6,057 bases of DNA from CAZTME01 sp964614795 (GTDB taxonomy: Bacteria; Patescibacteriota; Microgenomatia; UBA1400; PJMF01): the NCBI GenBank assembly GCA_964614795.1, contig CAZTME010000069.1:1-6057 (forward strand), in the 5' to 3' direction. Under the pieces are notes generated by a model. That model was not told the origin of the DNA and did no database searches. It was given only the letters and a program-made list of their open reading frames with translations. Shown here piece after piece: positions 1 through 5,998 of this stretch. Made by a program: the position numbers and the translations under genes. How positions within the stretch are numbered: the first letter of the stretch is position 1; each line of letters starts with the position of its first letter.

Positions 1-844
1 CTTGCCAACCGATTTGTCGCATCTTCCTCACCCCATGGTTGTTGCCATTGAAGGAGGAAAACATGCGCACAACACAACCGATATGCAAGAATTTTGTTTT
101 TTGGGAACCGGTCAAACTTCGGTAGAAGAATCGATTAGAGCTTGCCTGGAAGCGTATCACTCTCTCAAAGAGATTTTAAAAAATAAGGGTTTATCAACCA
201 ATGTTGGTAATGAGGGAGCATTTGCGCCGTCAAACATTGAAAGTAATGAAGCTCCATTGCAATTAATGATGCAAGCCATCGAACAAAGCGGCTACCAAGC
301 TGGAAACGATATTTCTCTCGCTTTAGATCCCGCATCCTCAGAATTTTATGATCATGGATTTTACAAACTATCATTGGAAAAGGTGGGACTTTCATCTATC
401 GAAATGATCAATTATTTTAAAAATTGGTTGGAAAAATATCCAATTGCATCTCTTGAAGATCCACTTCATGAAGATGACTGGGAGTTTTGGCCACAAATGA
501 AGCAAATTACCGATCGGTTAAATGTGAAGTTGGTGGGTGATGACTTAACTGTTACCAATAAAGATAGATTGCAAAAAGCAATTGATTTAAATGCGATTTC
601 TTCGATTTTAATAAAATTAAATCAAATCGGCACTTTAACGGAAACAATTGATTGCTGTATGTTGGCTAAGCAACATGGTTTAACTACAATCACTTCTCAT
701 CGAGGAGGAGGTGAAACCAATGACACAGCCATGGTTGATGTTGCCGTTGCCGTTGGCTCAAGTTATATAAAAGTAGGACCTACCAGAGGTGAAAGAGTGG
801 CGAAATACAATCGACTGATGGAAATTGAGCGAGAATTAAGCTAA
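1..844 (+). CDS. eno: Enolase (phosphopyruvate hydratase), 5'-truncated by window edge
   Basis: Enolase interconverts 2-phosphoglycerate and phosphoenolpyruvate in cytosolic glycolysis. The reading frame is open to the left edge, so the N-terminal domain and true start lie outside; the codon at position 2 (TTG) is not a credible start. The 280 visible residues hold nearly the whole C-terminal TIM-barrel domain. Counting from nt 2, the catalytic residues are recognisable: H21 in GGKHA, E30 in MQEF, E71 in GNEGAF, metal ligands D109 (LALDPAS), E152 (SLEDPL) and D181 (VGDDL), catalytic K205 (SILIKLNQIGTLTET), H233-R234 and K257 (IKVG). Two active-site loops differ from the E. coli and yeast pattern. 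SHRSGETED is SHRGGGETND, one residue longer and without the phosphate-contacting Ser. The loop after IKxG (GPTRGER) is one residue shorter. The gene converges on efp with 3 bp between stop codons. Family assignment is very secure. Confidence 0.96.
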   Translation, partial: LPTDLSHLPHPMVVAIEGGKHAHNTTDMQEFCFLGTGQTSVEESIRACLEAYHSLKEILKNKGLSTNVGNEGAFAPSNIESNEAPLQLMMQAIEQSGYQAGNDISLALDPASSEFYDHGFYKLSLEKVGLSSIEMINYFKNWLEKYPIASLEDPLHEDDWEFWPQMKQITDRLNVKLVGDDLTVTNKDRLQKAIDLNAISSILIKLNQIGTLTETIDCCMLAKQHGLTTITSHRGGGETNDTAMVDVAVAVGSSYIKVGPTRGERVAKYNRLMEIERELS

Positions 845-847
845 ATT

Positions 848-1408
848 TCAAGCCCTTGAAACATAGGATTTATCGCTGGTGTCAATAATGATACTATCAC
901 CTGTTTTTACAAATACCGGCACCATTACTTTTAAGCCTGTTTCCAACTCTGCTTCTTTTTTTGCTTGACCTACGGTATTGCCTGCAGTTGCTTCTTCGGC
1001 ATGAGTGACTTTAAGCGTGACTTTTGGTGGAACTCGCACCCCAATGGGTTTTTCCTGATAAAAAATTACATAAACCAAGGTGTCCGTAGTTAAAATCGGC
1101 AAATCTTCCTCCACTAAAGAGGTGGGAACACTCACTTGTTCATAACTGCGTTGATCCATGAATACAGCCTCGGTATCATCTGAATATAAAAACTGCATCT
1201 CCTGACTTGAGACTTCCACTTCTTCAACAGATTCTGTAGATTTGAAAGTATTTTCTACAGTAAATCCGGTTTTAACGTTTTTAAGTTTAACCCGCATCAC
1301 AGCTGAACCTTTACCAGGACTCATGAACTCAGTTTTAGTCACGTAATGTGGCTCATTTTTAAAAAGAATGAACATATTTTTTCTTATGTTGCCTGCTTTA
1401 ATGGTCAT
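848..1408 (-). CDS. efp: Translation elongation factor P
   Basis: EF-P binds the ribosome next to the E site and relieves stalling at polyproline stretches. The 186-residue product has the usual family length and its three beta domains in order: a KOW-like domain I (about 1-64), an OB domain II (about 65-127) and an OB domain III ending in the typical YVSRA. The tip loop of domain I reads SPGKGSA; K33 matches E. coli K34, the residue that EpmA beta-lysylates, rather than the Arg of rhamnosylated EF-Ps. FKSTESVEEVEV, PPKVTLKVT and GLKVMVPVFVKTGD are further family hallmarks. The ATG at 1408 is supported by an upstream Shine-Dalgarno-like AGGA (minus strand, about 1412-1417, TAGGAAAAAT then ATG). 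The gene lies 77 bp downstream of the epmA-like gene on the same strand, so co-transcription is likely; I see no convincing separate promoter in the gap. Its 3' end abuts the convergent enolase gene. Confidence 0.96.
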   Translation of the reverse strand: MTIKAGNIRKNMFILFKNEPHYVTKTEFMSPGKGSAVMRVKLKNVKTGFTVENTFKSTESVEEVEVSSQEMQFLYSDDTEAVFMDQRSYEQVSVPTSLVEEDLPILTTDTLVYVIFYQEKPIGVRVPPKVTLKVTHAEEATAGNTVGQAKKEAELETGLKVMVPVFVKTGDSIIIDTSDKSYVSRA

Positions 1409-1485
1409 ATTTTTCCTATCTATACATTTATTTGACTTAATTTTGAAACGAAATTCTGATTATTTTGCAAGAAAGATGTATTCTA

Positions 1486-2589
1486 TCAAATTTTCTCAGG
1501 AAACCAAAGTACATCCTGAATTGAGTGAGCATTTAAGAGAATCATCATCAATCTATCCACTCCCAGTGCAATTCCTGCAGTTGGCGGTAATCCATTATCC
1601 AGTGCTTGAATTAAATCTTCATCAATTGGCCATGTGTTTCGATTGGTAGCGCTTCTTTCATGCAATTGATTAATAAATCTTTGTTTTTGTTCTTGAGCCG
1701 AAGTTAATTCGGTGAAAGCATTAGCCAATTCTAAGCCCGCCATGTAAAATTCAAATCTTTCTGCATATCTAGAGTCATTTGATTTCTTTAAAGAAAGCGC
1801 TGCTTGATCAGCCGGGAAGTCGTAAATGCAGGTTGGATACTCTAAGCCCAAATATGGCTCAATTTCATTAACATATATTATTGATAACAAATCGAGTAAA
1901 GTATATTCTGGATTTATGCGGTAATTTTTTTTAATCATAATTTCCGTGAGTAAATCACGATTGAATAGGGCTTGTTCATTAATTTGGGAAAATTGTTGAT
2001 AGGCTTCCTGATATGAAATTTTGATTATCCGATTCAGGTGAATTTTGTGATTGTTGAAAACCAGAAATTGATCTTCTTGTTTTTTATTCCAATCTACATG
2101 AGTATTTTCGGCCTGATTATTTGCTAATTGAGGATTAATTAAAGAATTCTCAGGAAAATCTTCGGATAAATATTGAATTAATTTCAAACATTCATCCATT
2201 AAGTATTCATAATTAACATGAGGTCGATACCATTCGGCAATGGTAAACTCAGTCTGATGCTTTTGTGAGGGTAATTCATGAGCACGAAAAGCTTTAGTTA
2301 AGCAAAAAATCGGTTCCGGCATTTCAGATAAAATGCGTTTCAAATAAAACTCGGGACTGGTAGTTAAATATGCATTTATCGCCTGACCATTTGCCATATC
2401 ATAACTTGCCCTCAGAGGCTCTAAAGTCGGTTCCGGATCAGGAGTTAAAGTTAAAAGTGGCACCTCAACTTCCAAATATCCATTTTCTAGAAAGAAATTT
2501 CTCAACCTTAAAATCAGTTGAGATCTTCGTTTTAATAAATTAAGTTTTTCGCTGTCACGTATACTTGATTTCATAAAGTGAAAATCCAT
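1486..2589 (-). CDS. epmA: EpmA/GenX-type EF-P lysyltransferase (class II LysRS paralog without anticodon-binding domain)
   Basis: EpmA activates (R)-beta-lysine with ATP and transfers it to the EF-P lysine. The 367-residue product is a class II LysRS catalytic core with no N-terminal OB anticodon-binding domain. Motif 1 covers about 24-47 (NGYLEVEVP), the motif 2 region about 75-124 (TSPEFYLKR, FRAHEL, FTIAEWYRPH), ERFEFYMAGLELANAF is at 277-292, and motif 3 is GIALGVDR at 339-346. EWYRPH and the Ala at 341 match EpmA (A298 in E. coli, where LysRS has Gly). It is about 40 residues longer than E. coli EpmA; residues about 146-190 add a linker and a LysRS-like strand, and the end (SIQDVLWFPEKI) also recalls LysRS. 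The ATG at 2589 overlaps the upstream phosphoesterase gene by 35 bp. An in-frame ATG at 2574 is an equally plausible start, and neither has a strong Shine-Dalgarno. Adjacency to efp strongly supports EF-P modification. No EpmB aminomutase is in the window, so the substrate (alpha- or beta-lysine) is unproven. Confidence 0.88.
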   Translation of the reverse strand: MDFHFMKSSIRDSEKLNLLKRRSQLILRLRNFFLENGYLEVEVPLLTLTPDPEPTLEPLRASYDMANGQAINAYLTTSPEFYLKRILSEMPEPIFCLTKAFRAHELPSQKHQTEFTIAEWYRPHVNYEYLMDECLKLIQYLSEDFPENSLINPQLANNQAENTHVDWNKKQEDQFLVFNNHKIHLNRIIKISYQEAYQQFSQINEQALFNRDLLTEIMIKKNYRINPEYTLLDLLSIIYVNEIEPYLGLEYPTCIYDFPADQAALSLKKSNDSRYAERFEFYMAGLELANAFTELTSAQEQKQRFINQLHERSATNRNTWPIDEDLIQALDNGLPPTAGIALGVDRLMMILLNAHSIQDVLWFPEKI

Positions 2590-3214
2590 TCTCGTCTATT
2601 TCGAGCCATCTGGCCCATTCTGAAGAAAATTTGCCGGGATTAATATAGCCAATTTCTTTTTCTAAGCCAGGTTGATGCACATGACCAAATATATACCAAT
2701 GATCTTTTCGATAATTATTTTTTGCAAACTGCCAAAGGTCCATTTGTCTATTTATTTTTTCTTTTTTCTTAATAAGACTCTCAAAAAATTTCAATAAAGA
2801 GTTATCGTACTTTCTTAATCTATACAATCCTGATAATTTTTTGGAAATTTTTGGATGTCGTAAATCAAAACTCTTGCTTTGCAAATGACCATGTTGAATA
2901 ATATAAGTAAATTCACCAATTTTTAGTTGAAAAGTATCTTGACAAGAGTAAGCAAATTGCTTCCAAGCAGAAGAATTTTTCACCAACAAATCGTGATTTC
3001 CCGGTAAGTATATCACTTTCTTTTGAGAAAGTATGGGGAAGAGCTTATTCCATTCAGAATTTTCAAAATCATTATAGGAACTGAACATGTAATCCCAAAA
3101 GTCGCCATTAATAATTACTCGATCAGCGCGATTAATTACTGCTTTAAGCCACACGAACTGTTTGAGGTTAAAATGATCTGACAAATGTGTGTCTGAAAAA
3201 ATTATCCACTTCAT
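2555..3214 (-). CDS. Calcineurin-like metallophosphoesterase (LpxH/YfcE-like fold)
   Basis: This is a 219-residue cytosolic metal-dependent phosphoesterase. The dinuclear-metal signature is complete and in order: D8-x-H10 (FSDTHL), G37-D38 (NGDFWD), G72-N73-H74-D75 (PGNHD), H108-G-H110 (QHGH) and G177-H-x-H180 (GHVHQP), followed by YINPGKFS. The pattern resembles LpxH-type UDP-diacylglucosamine hydrolases in GDFWD and HGH, but it has GNHD rather than LpxH's GNRD. A Lys/Arg-rich helical insert (about 120-170) lies between the HGH and GHVH motifs. No lipid A genes are visible, so the substrate is unknown; a nucleotide, lipid-headgroup or other phosphodiester is possible. It is the first gene of a probable three-gene minus-strand unit, and its stop lies inside the start of the epmA-like gene (translational coupling likely). 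The ATG at 3214 has a weak AAGG about 11 nt upstream. The 72 bp between this start and the repeat element at 3287 must hold any promoter that is not inside the repeat. Confidence 0.87.
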   Translation of the reverse strand: MKWIIFSDTHLSDHFNLKQFVWLKAVINRADRVIINGDFWDYMFSSYNDFENSEWNKLFPILSQKKVIYLPGNHDLLVKNSSAWKQFAYSCQDTFQLKIGEFTYIIQHGHLQSKSFDLRHPKISKKLSGLYRLRKYDNSLLKFFESLIKKKEKINRQMDLWQFAKNNYRKDHWYIFGHVHQPGLEKEIGYINPGKFSSEWARWLEIDENGFSLYEIKYT

Positions 3215-3286
3215 TGTAAAATATACCTTATAGTCGCAGAATATCTACAAATTTTTTTCAACCTGCGTAAATATGAAAAGATTAAT

Positions 3287-3348
3287 AGACTTGTCGCACA
3301 ATAACAACAATATTCGCGTAATTCATGTTTTTATTGCGCGCCAAGTCT
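3287..3348 (-). mobile_element. MITE-like inverted-repeat element, copy 1
   Basis: This is a 62-bp element with 19-bp inverted ends if one flanking base is included each side: TAGACTTGTCGCACAATAA at 3286-3304 and TTATTGCGCGCCAAGTCTA at 3331-3349, 17 of 19 positions complementary. AAT directly repeats at 3284-3286 and 3349-3351, consistent with a 3-bp target duplication. Read on the minus strand, it shares an exact 18-mer (CGCGCAATAAAAACATGA, plus coordinates 3323-3340) with copy 2, so the similarity runs beyond the ends. Strand is assigned from that internal sequence. It lies between two divergent genes. Its ATG at 3325 opens an alternative in-frame 12-residue extension of the pseudouridine-synthase gene. 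No coding capacity of its own; transposase source unknown. Confidence 0.8.
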
Positions 3349-3360
3349 AATTTTCAAATT

Positions 3361-4095
3361 ATGAATACTAATTTGTCTGATTCTAGCATAAAAATTCATC
3401 ATTTCCTCTCTCAGGCGGGTGTTTGCTCAAGAAGACAGGCGGAAATTTTAATCAAAGATAAAAGAGTTTTTGTTAATCAAAATTTGGCAAAAATTGGTCA
3501 AAGAATCAATCCAACAATTGATCGAGTTTTTCTGGATAAAAAACCCATATCTATACAAAATTTTTTTGAATATTATTTAGTGGATAAACCATTAGGGGTG
3601 ATTTCTACCACCAAAGATGAACTTAATCGCCAAACCGTTCTCAGTCTTCTACCTAAAAATATTCGTCGAATGTATCCGGTGGGCAGATTAGATGCGGATA
3701 CAACCGGTCTCATCTTAATTACCAATGATGGCGAGCTCACTCATGTTTTAACTCATCCATCATTTAAAATTAGAAAATCTTACCTAGTAAAAACTGATCG
3801 ACCACTTTCTGCGCTGGCGATCAATCATTTAGAAAAAGGAGTACTTCTTAAGGAGGGAAAAACCAATCCGTGTTTGGTAAAAATCAATCAACCGGATGAA
3901 ATCATCATATCAATTAATCAGGGATGGAACAGACAAATTCGCCGAATGATAGAGAGAGTTGGATATGAGGTTGTTGCGCTACGAAGATTGTCTTTTGGAC
4001 CATTCAACATTGAGCAATTAAATGGAAAGAGATGTTTGAAAATCGAGCTAAATCAAACTTTAAGAAACAATATTTTGCGTCCCAATCCCAATTAA
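3361..4095 (+). CDS. RsuA/RluB/RluE-family rRNA pseudouridine synthase
   Basis: This enzyme isomerises a specific uridine in rRNA to pseudouridine. Numbered from the ATG at 3361 (244 aa), an N-terminal S4 RNA-binding domain covers about 10-55 (HHFLSQAGVCSRRQAEILI, VFVNQ). The catalytic domain follows with YYLVDKPLGVIST (71-83), GRLDADTTGLILITNDGEL containing the nucleophile D111, HPSFKIRKSYLV, and the C-terminal GWNRQIRRM motif. These mark the RsuA/RluB/RluE branch. They do not tell whether 16S or 23S rRNA is the target, so no gene symbol is given. The frame continues upstream to an ATG at 3325, but those 12 codons lie in the right arm and flank of the repeat element, and neither ATG has a Shine-Dalgarno. 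The 3361 start fits the family N-terminus better. No promoter or terminator is convincing; the gene converges on tRNA-Gly 78 bp downstream. Confidence 0.93.
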   Translation: MNTNLSDSSIKIHHFLSQAGVCSRRQAEILIKDKRVFVNQNLAKIGQRINPTIDRVFLDKKPISIQNFFEYYLVDKPLGVISTTKDELNRQTVLSLLPKNIRRMYPVGRLDADTTGLILITNDGELTHVLTHPSFKIRKSYLVKTDRPLSALAINHLEKGVLLKEGKTNPCLVKINQPDEIIISINQGWNRQIRRMIERVGYEVVALRRLSFGPFNIEQLNGKRCLKIELNQTLRNNILRPNPN

Positions 4096-4173
4096 TGGAG
4101 TTGTTCCTCAAGATGAGCAAATGAATCGAGTTGTTAATGTGAAACAAATGTCATTCAGTAAAGATATTAAGTG

Positions 4174-4244
4174 AGCGGGATACCAGAATCGAACTGGCGC
4201 CTTCTCCTTGGAAGGGAGATATACTACCACTATACTAATCCCGC
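4174..4244 (-). tRNA. tRNA-Gly (anticodon TCC)
   Basis: The minus strand folds into a 71-nt cloverleaf. Acceptor strands are GCGGGAT and ATCCCGC with discriminator U. The anticodon stem TCTCC/GGAGA encloses loop CTTCCAA, giving anticodon TCC. The T-arm is GCCAG-TTCGATT-CTGGT. U at the discriminator position is usual for bacterial tRNA-Gly. CCA is not encoded (CAC follows), so the end must be added after transcription. I could not identify a credible promoter in the AT-rich spacer upstream. Confidence 0.96.
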
Positions 4245-4428
4245 AATTCAAGCTCGCTCAACTAATTAACTTCTAACACAATTTCTTATTTCGTCACAAG
4301 TTCAATATTAACACATCTTAAACCATTTAGTATTGTAGCAATTGATCTAAATTTGATCCACTGTTAGATTTTTAAAAAAAACCATTTAAAAATCAAGAAA
4401 TAATCTATGGTAATTATCATCTGTAATC
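4245..4428. other. AT-rich intergenic spacer with one perfect inverted repeat
   Basis: This spacer lies between tRNA-Gly and the MFS gene end. I see no credible ORF. It must contain the minus-strand tRNA-Gly promoter, but no box pair is convincing. The clearest structure is the perfect inverted repeat GATTTTTAAA (4367-4376) and TTTAAAAATC (4385-4394) around an 8-nt loop. Its stem is nearly all A-T, so it would be a weak terminator for either strand. Confidence 0.5.
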
Positions 4429-4452
4429 AAAAAAAAGGTGAAAAATATTCAC
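4429..4452 (-). terminator. Probable weak intrinsic terminator of the MFS gene
   Basis: On the minus strand a short hairpin, GTGAA-TATTT-TTCAC (4438-4452), is followed by CC (4436-4437 region) and a run of eight T (4429-4436). The first stem base belongs to the TAG stop codon of the transporter gene. The stem is only five base pairs, so termination may be partial. Confidence 0.5.
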
Positions 4453-5639
4453 TAAATACTAGAAGGATTTTTTGACAACCAATAGCCCCGATAGCTGGCT
4501 AAAAAACCAAAAAACATCAATACGCTTGCGAGAACAAATCCCAAACCGTCATACTTTGAAATTATTAAGCCGGCAAGAATTGGGCCAATAATTTGTGCAA
4601 TTGAAACTAATGATTGATTGATACCCAGTACTTCTCCTTGATTATTAATTTCAGTTTTTTCCGTAATAATTGCCGTAATTAAAGGTCCTAAAGGAGCATT
4701 TACTATTTGATAAAGAATTAAAAAAACAATAAATATTGCGATATTCTCTGAAAAAGGCATGCCTAAAAGCAATAGAATAAGAGCGGTGCTCAATTCGGCA
4801 ATAAAAATTAGTAATGAGCGACGACGAAAAATTTTTTGCAACCATGCCACTCCAAAACCCTGCATAATAATGCTCATCAATCCCACTAATGAGAAAAGCA
4901 AACCGATCTCTTTAGAGGATAAACCTAAAGCAACATTGGTAAAACTTTGAAAACTAATCACAAAAGCATTAAACGAAATTGAAACTAAAAATGAAGCCAG
5001 GAGAACCAAGGCTACTCCAGATTTTTTCATTTTAAGAAATATTTCTTTGGGATTATTCGAAATTTGTTGTTCAACAAGATTATTTTTCCTTAAAGTTTCA
5101 GGTAGAATAAAGAAACCAACAACTGTTGCCAATAAAGCTAGAAATGAAGCTAACCAAAAGGGAGTAGTAATATCATATTGACTCAACAAACCGCCAAAAG
5201 CCGGGCCCACCAAAAAACCGACACCGAATGATGCACCAAGCAAACCATAGGCTTGTGAGCGTTTTTTTGCGGGCACAGAATCACTAATAACCGCCTGGGC
5301 AACAGAAATATTGCCACCTGTTATTCCGTCCAGAATGCGAGCTACAAAAAGCATCCAAACTGCTTGAGCCGAGGCAAATAAGGCCAAAGAGATTGCTGTT
5401 CCAAAAAGACTGATTAAAAGCAAAGGTCTTCGACCATAGACATCGGACAATCTGCCAATTACTGGAGTAGCAATAAATTGCGCAGCCGAAAAAGAAGCGA
5501 ATAACAGGCTTAAACCCATCGTTTCCAATCCAAATTTTTGTGCGTAGGGATAAAATAAAGGAATAATTGTGCCGTAACTCAAGGCGTTAATCAGCATCAC
5601 AGCAGATAAAAAAAACATTGTCTTGCGGTTATCTTTCAT
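4452..5639 (-). CDS. MFS transporter, DHA1 (TetA/MdtG-like) drug:H+ antiporter family
   Basis: This is a cytoplasmic-membrane secondary transporter, probably exporting small molecules in exchange for protons. The 395-residue product has the usual length and hydrophobic pattern for 12 transmembrane segments, with a polar central loop after PETLRKNN (about residues 195-215). Motif A lies between TM2 and TM3 (GRLSDVYGRRPLLL), the motif B region is VARILDGITGGNISVAQAVISD, and the antiporter motif C in TM5 is GFLVGPAFGG; motif C is typical of 12/14-TM antiporters. The second-half motif A is degenerate (WLQKIFRRRS). The ATG at 5639 is chosen over an in-frame TTG at 5654 that would add five residues; neither has a Shine-Dalgarno. 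Residues alone do not give the substrate: tetracycline-like or multidrug export is a family inference, and sugar or other metabolite export is possible. It is monocistronic, with a terminator-like hairpin at its stop. Confidence 0.9.
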   Translation of the reverse strand: MKDNRKTMFFLSAVMLINALSYGTIIPLFYPYAQKFGLETMGLSLLFASFSAAQFIATPVIGRLSDVYGRRPLLLISLFGTAISLALFASAQAVWMLFVARILDGITGGNISVAQAVISDSVPAKKRSQAYGLLGASFGVGFLVGPAFGGLLSQYDITTPFWLASFLALLATVVGFFILPETLRKNNLVEQQISNNPKEIFLKMKKSGVALVLLASFLVSISFNAFVISFQSFTNVALGLSSKEIGLLFSLVGLMSIIMQGFGVAWLQKIFRRRSLLIFIAELSTALILLLLGMPFSENIAIFIVFLILYQIVNAPLGPLITAIITEKTEINNQGEVLGINQSLVSIAQIIGPILAGLIISKYDGLGFVLASVLMFFGFLASYRGYWLSKNPSSI

Positions 5640-5704
5640 AAAGTTATATATCAAAAATCAGGTCTAAAAAAATCTTCTGATTGTAGCCAAGAATGGATGC
5701 TAAG

Positions 5705-5716
5705 TGGTATTATATG
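5705..5716 (+). promoter_or_regulatory. Possible extended -10 promoter for tRNA-Leu
   Basis: TGGTATTAT (5705-5713) fits an extended -10 box (TGn plus TATTAT) about 48 bp before the tRNA. The nearest -35-like hexamer, TTGTAG at 5681, is 21 bp upstream, too far for a good spacer, so the TG extension would have to compensate. Assignment is tentative. Confidence 0.3.
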
Positions 5717-5720
5717 CTTT

Positions 5721-5751
5721 GTGAAAAAAATTTCACCTATTGCCAATAGGT
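5721..5751. repeat. Two adjoining short palindromes in the tRNA-Leu leader
   Basis: GTGAAA (5721-5726) pairs with TTTCAC (5731-5736), and ACCTATT (5735-5741) pairs with AATAGGT (5745-5751), a 3-nt loop between. They share two bases, so both cannot form fully at once. They lie between the possible promoter and the tRNA and would be in its 5' leader. Role unknown; they may be a leader hairpin or a protein site. Confidence 0.4.
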
Positions 5752-5761
5752 AGAAGAAAAT

Positions 5762-5845
5762 GCCCCGATGGCGGAATTGGTAGACGCGTCAGACTTAAAA
5801 TCTGATGACCGCAAGGTTGTGTGGGTTCGAGTCCCCCTCGGGGCA
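5762..5845 (+). tRNA. tRNA-Leu (anticodon TAA)
   Basis: An 84-nt class II tRNA with a long variable arm. Acceptor strands are GCCCCGA and TCGGGGC with discriminator A, as needed for LeuRS. Anticodon stem TCAGA/TCTGA encloses CTTAAAA, giving anticodon TAA. The variable arm is around TGACCGCAAGGTTGT, and the T-arm contains GTGGG-TTCGAGT-CCCCC. CCA is not encoded (CA then A follows the discriminator). Confidence 0.97.
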
Positions 5846-5863
5846 CAATTAAGAATAATGGTT

Positions 5864-5988
5864 AGACTTGTCGAACAATAAGATAATAGAATTGTCGCGC
5901 AATAAAAACATGAGCCAATGAATCGTGTTGATATTTTGCGACAAGTCTAATGAATTATTAGATCATTTTGTTATTGTGCGACAAGTTT
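5864..5988 (+). mobile_element. MITE-like element copy 3, interrupted by copy 2
   Basis: The outer arms are TAGACTTGTCGAACAATAA (5863-5881) and TTATTGTGCGACAAGTTTA (5971-5989), again near-perfect inverted repeats of the same family. The distance between them is twice the usual because copy 2 sits inside. Removing copy 2 and one AAT leaves 61 bp (63 with flanking T and A), matching the uninterrupted copies. The restored interior also places ATGAATTA at the same offset (base 24) as copy 1. Its own flanks are GTT and ATT, an imperfect match, so it may be older. It lies between tRNA-Leu and tRNA-Pro. Confidence 0.75.
5888..5948 (+). mobile_element. MITE-like element copy 2, nested in copy 3
   Basis: A 61-bp element with ends TAGAATTGTCGCGCAATAA (5887-5905) and TATTTTGCGACAAGTCTA (5932-5949), flanked by direct AAT at 5885-5887 and 5949-5951. 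It shares the exact 18-mer CGCGCAATAAAAACATGA (5896-5913) with copy 1. The arms have mismatches that are not compensated, so long-term selection for a hairpin RNA is not evident. No ORF of note. Confidence 0.78.
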
Positions 5989-5998
5989 ATTTGACGAT

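Noticed and set aside
165..395. Minus-strand ORF of 76 codons
   Set aside because: It lies inside the enolase gene and shows no protein-family character.
1409..1485. A separate efp promoter with TTCAAA and TATAGA spaced 17 bp
   Set aside because: The predicted transcription start would fall at or after the Shine-Dalgarno, leaving no usable leader.
1368..1649. Plus-strand ORF of 93 codons
   Set aside because: It runs antisense across the start of efp and the end of the epmA-like gene, both of which are secure.
2555..3214. Naming the phosphoesterase LpxH
   Set aside because: It has GNHD instead of GNRD, and nothing else in the window suggests lipid A synthesis, so only the superfamily is supported.
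3286..3349. Reading the repeats as CRISPR repeats
   Set aside because: The copies are dispersed, in both orientations, not regularly spaced, and no cas genes are present.
4286..4304. A possible solo arm of the repeat family (TTATTTCGTCACAAGTTCA)
   Set aside because: Only about 14 of 19 positions match the arm consensus, and no partner arm exists about 60 bp upstream, where the tRNA-Gly lies. Chance similarity in AT-rich DNA is likely.
4651..4950. Two short ORFs (one per strand) within the MFS gene
   Set aside because: Both are out-of-frame readings of the transporter and have no recognisable domain.
5861..5989. Integron attC or Xer/dif-like sites, because GTTAGAC and GTCTAAT flank palindromes
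   Set aside because: attC sites begin with an RYYYAAC box and end with GTTRRRY; here the boxes are in the reverse order, and there are no gene cassettes or integrase. The arms do not match dif.
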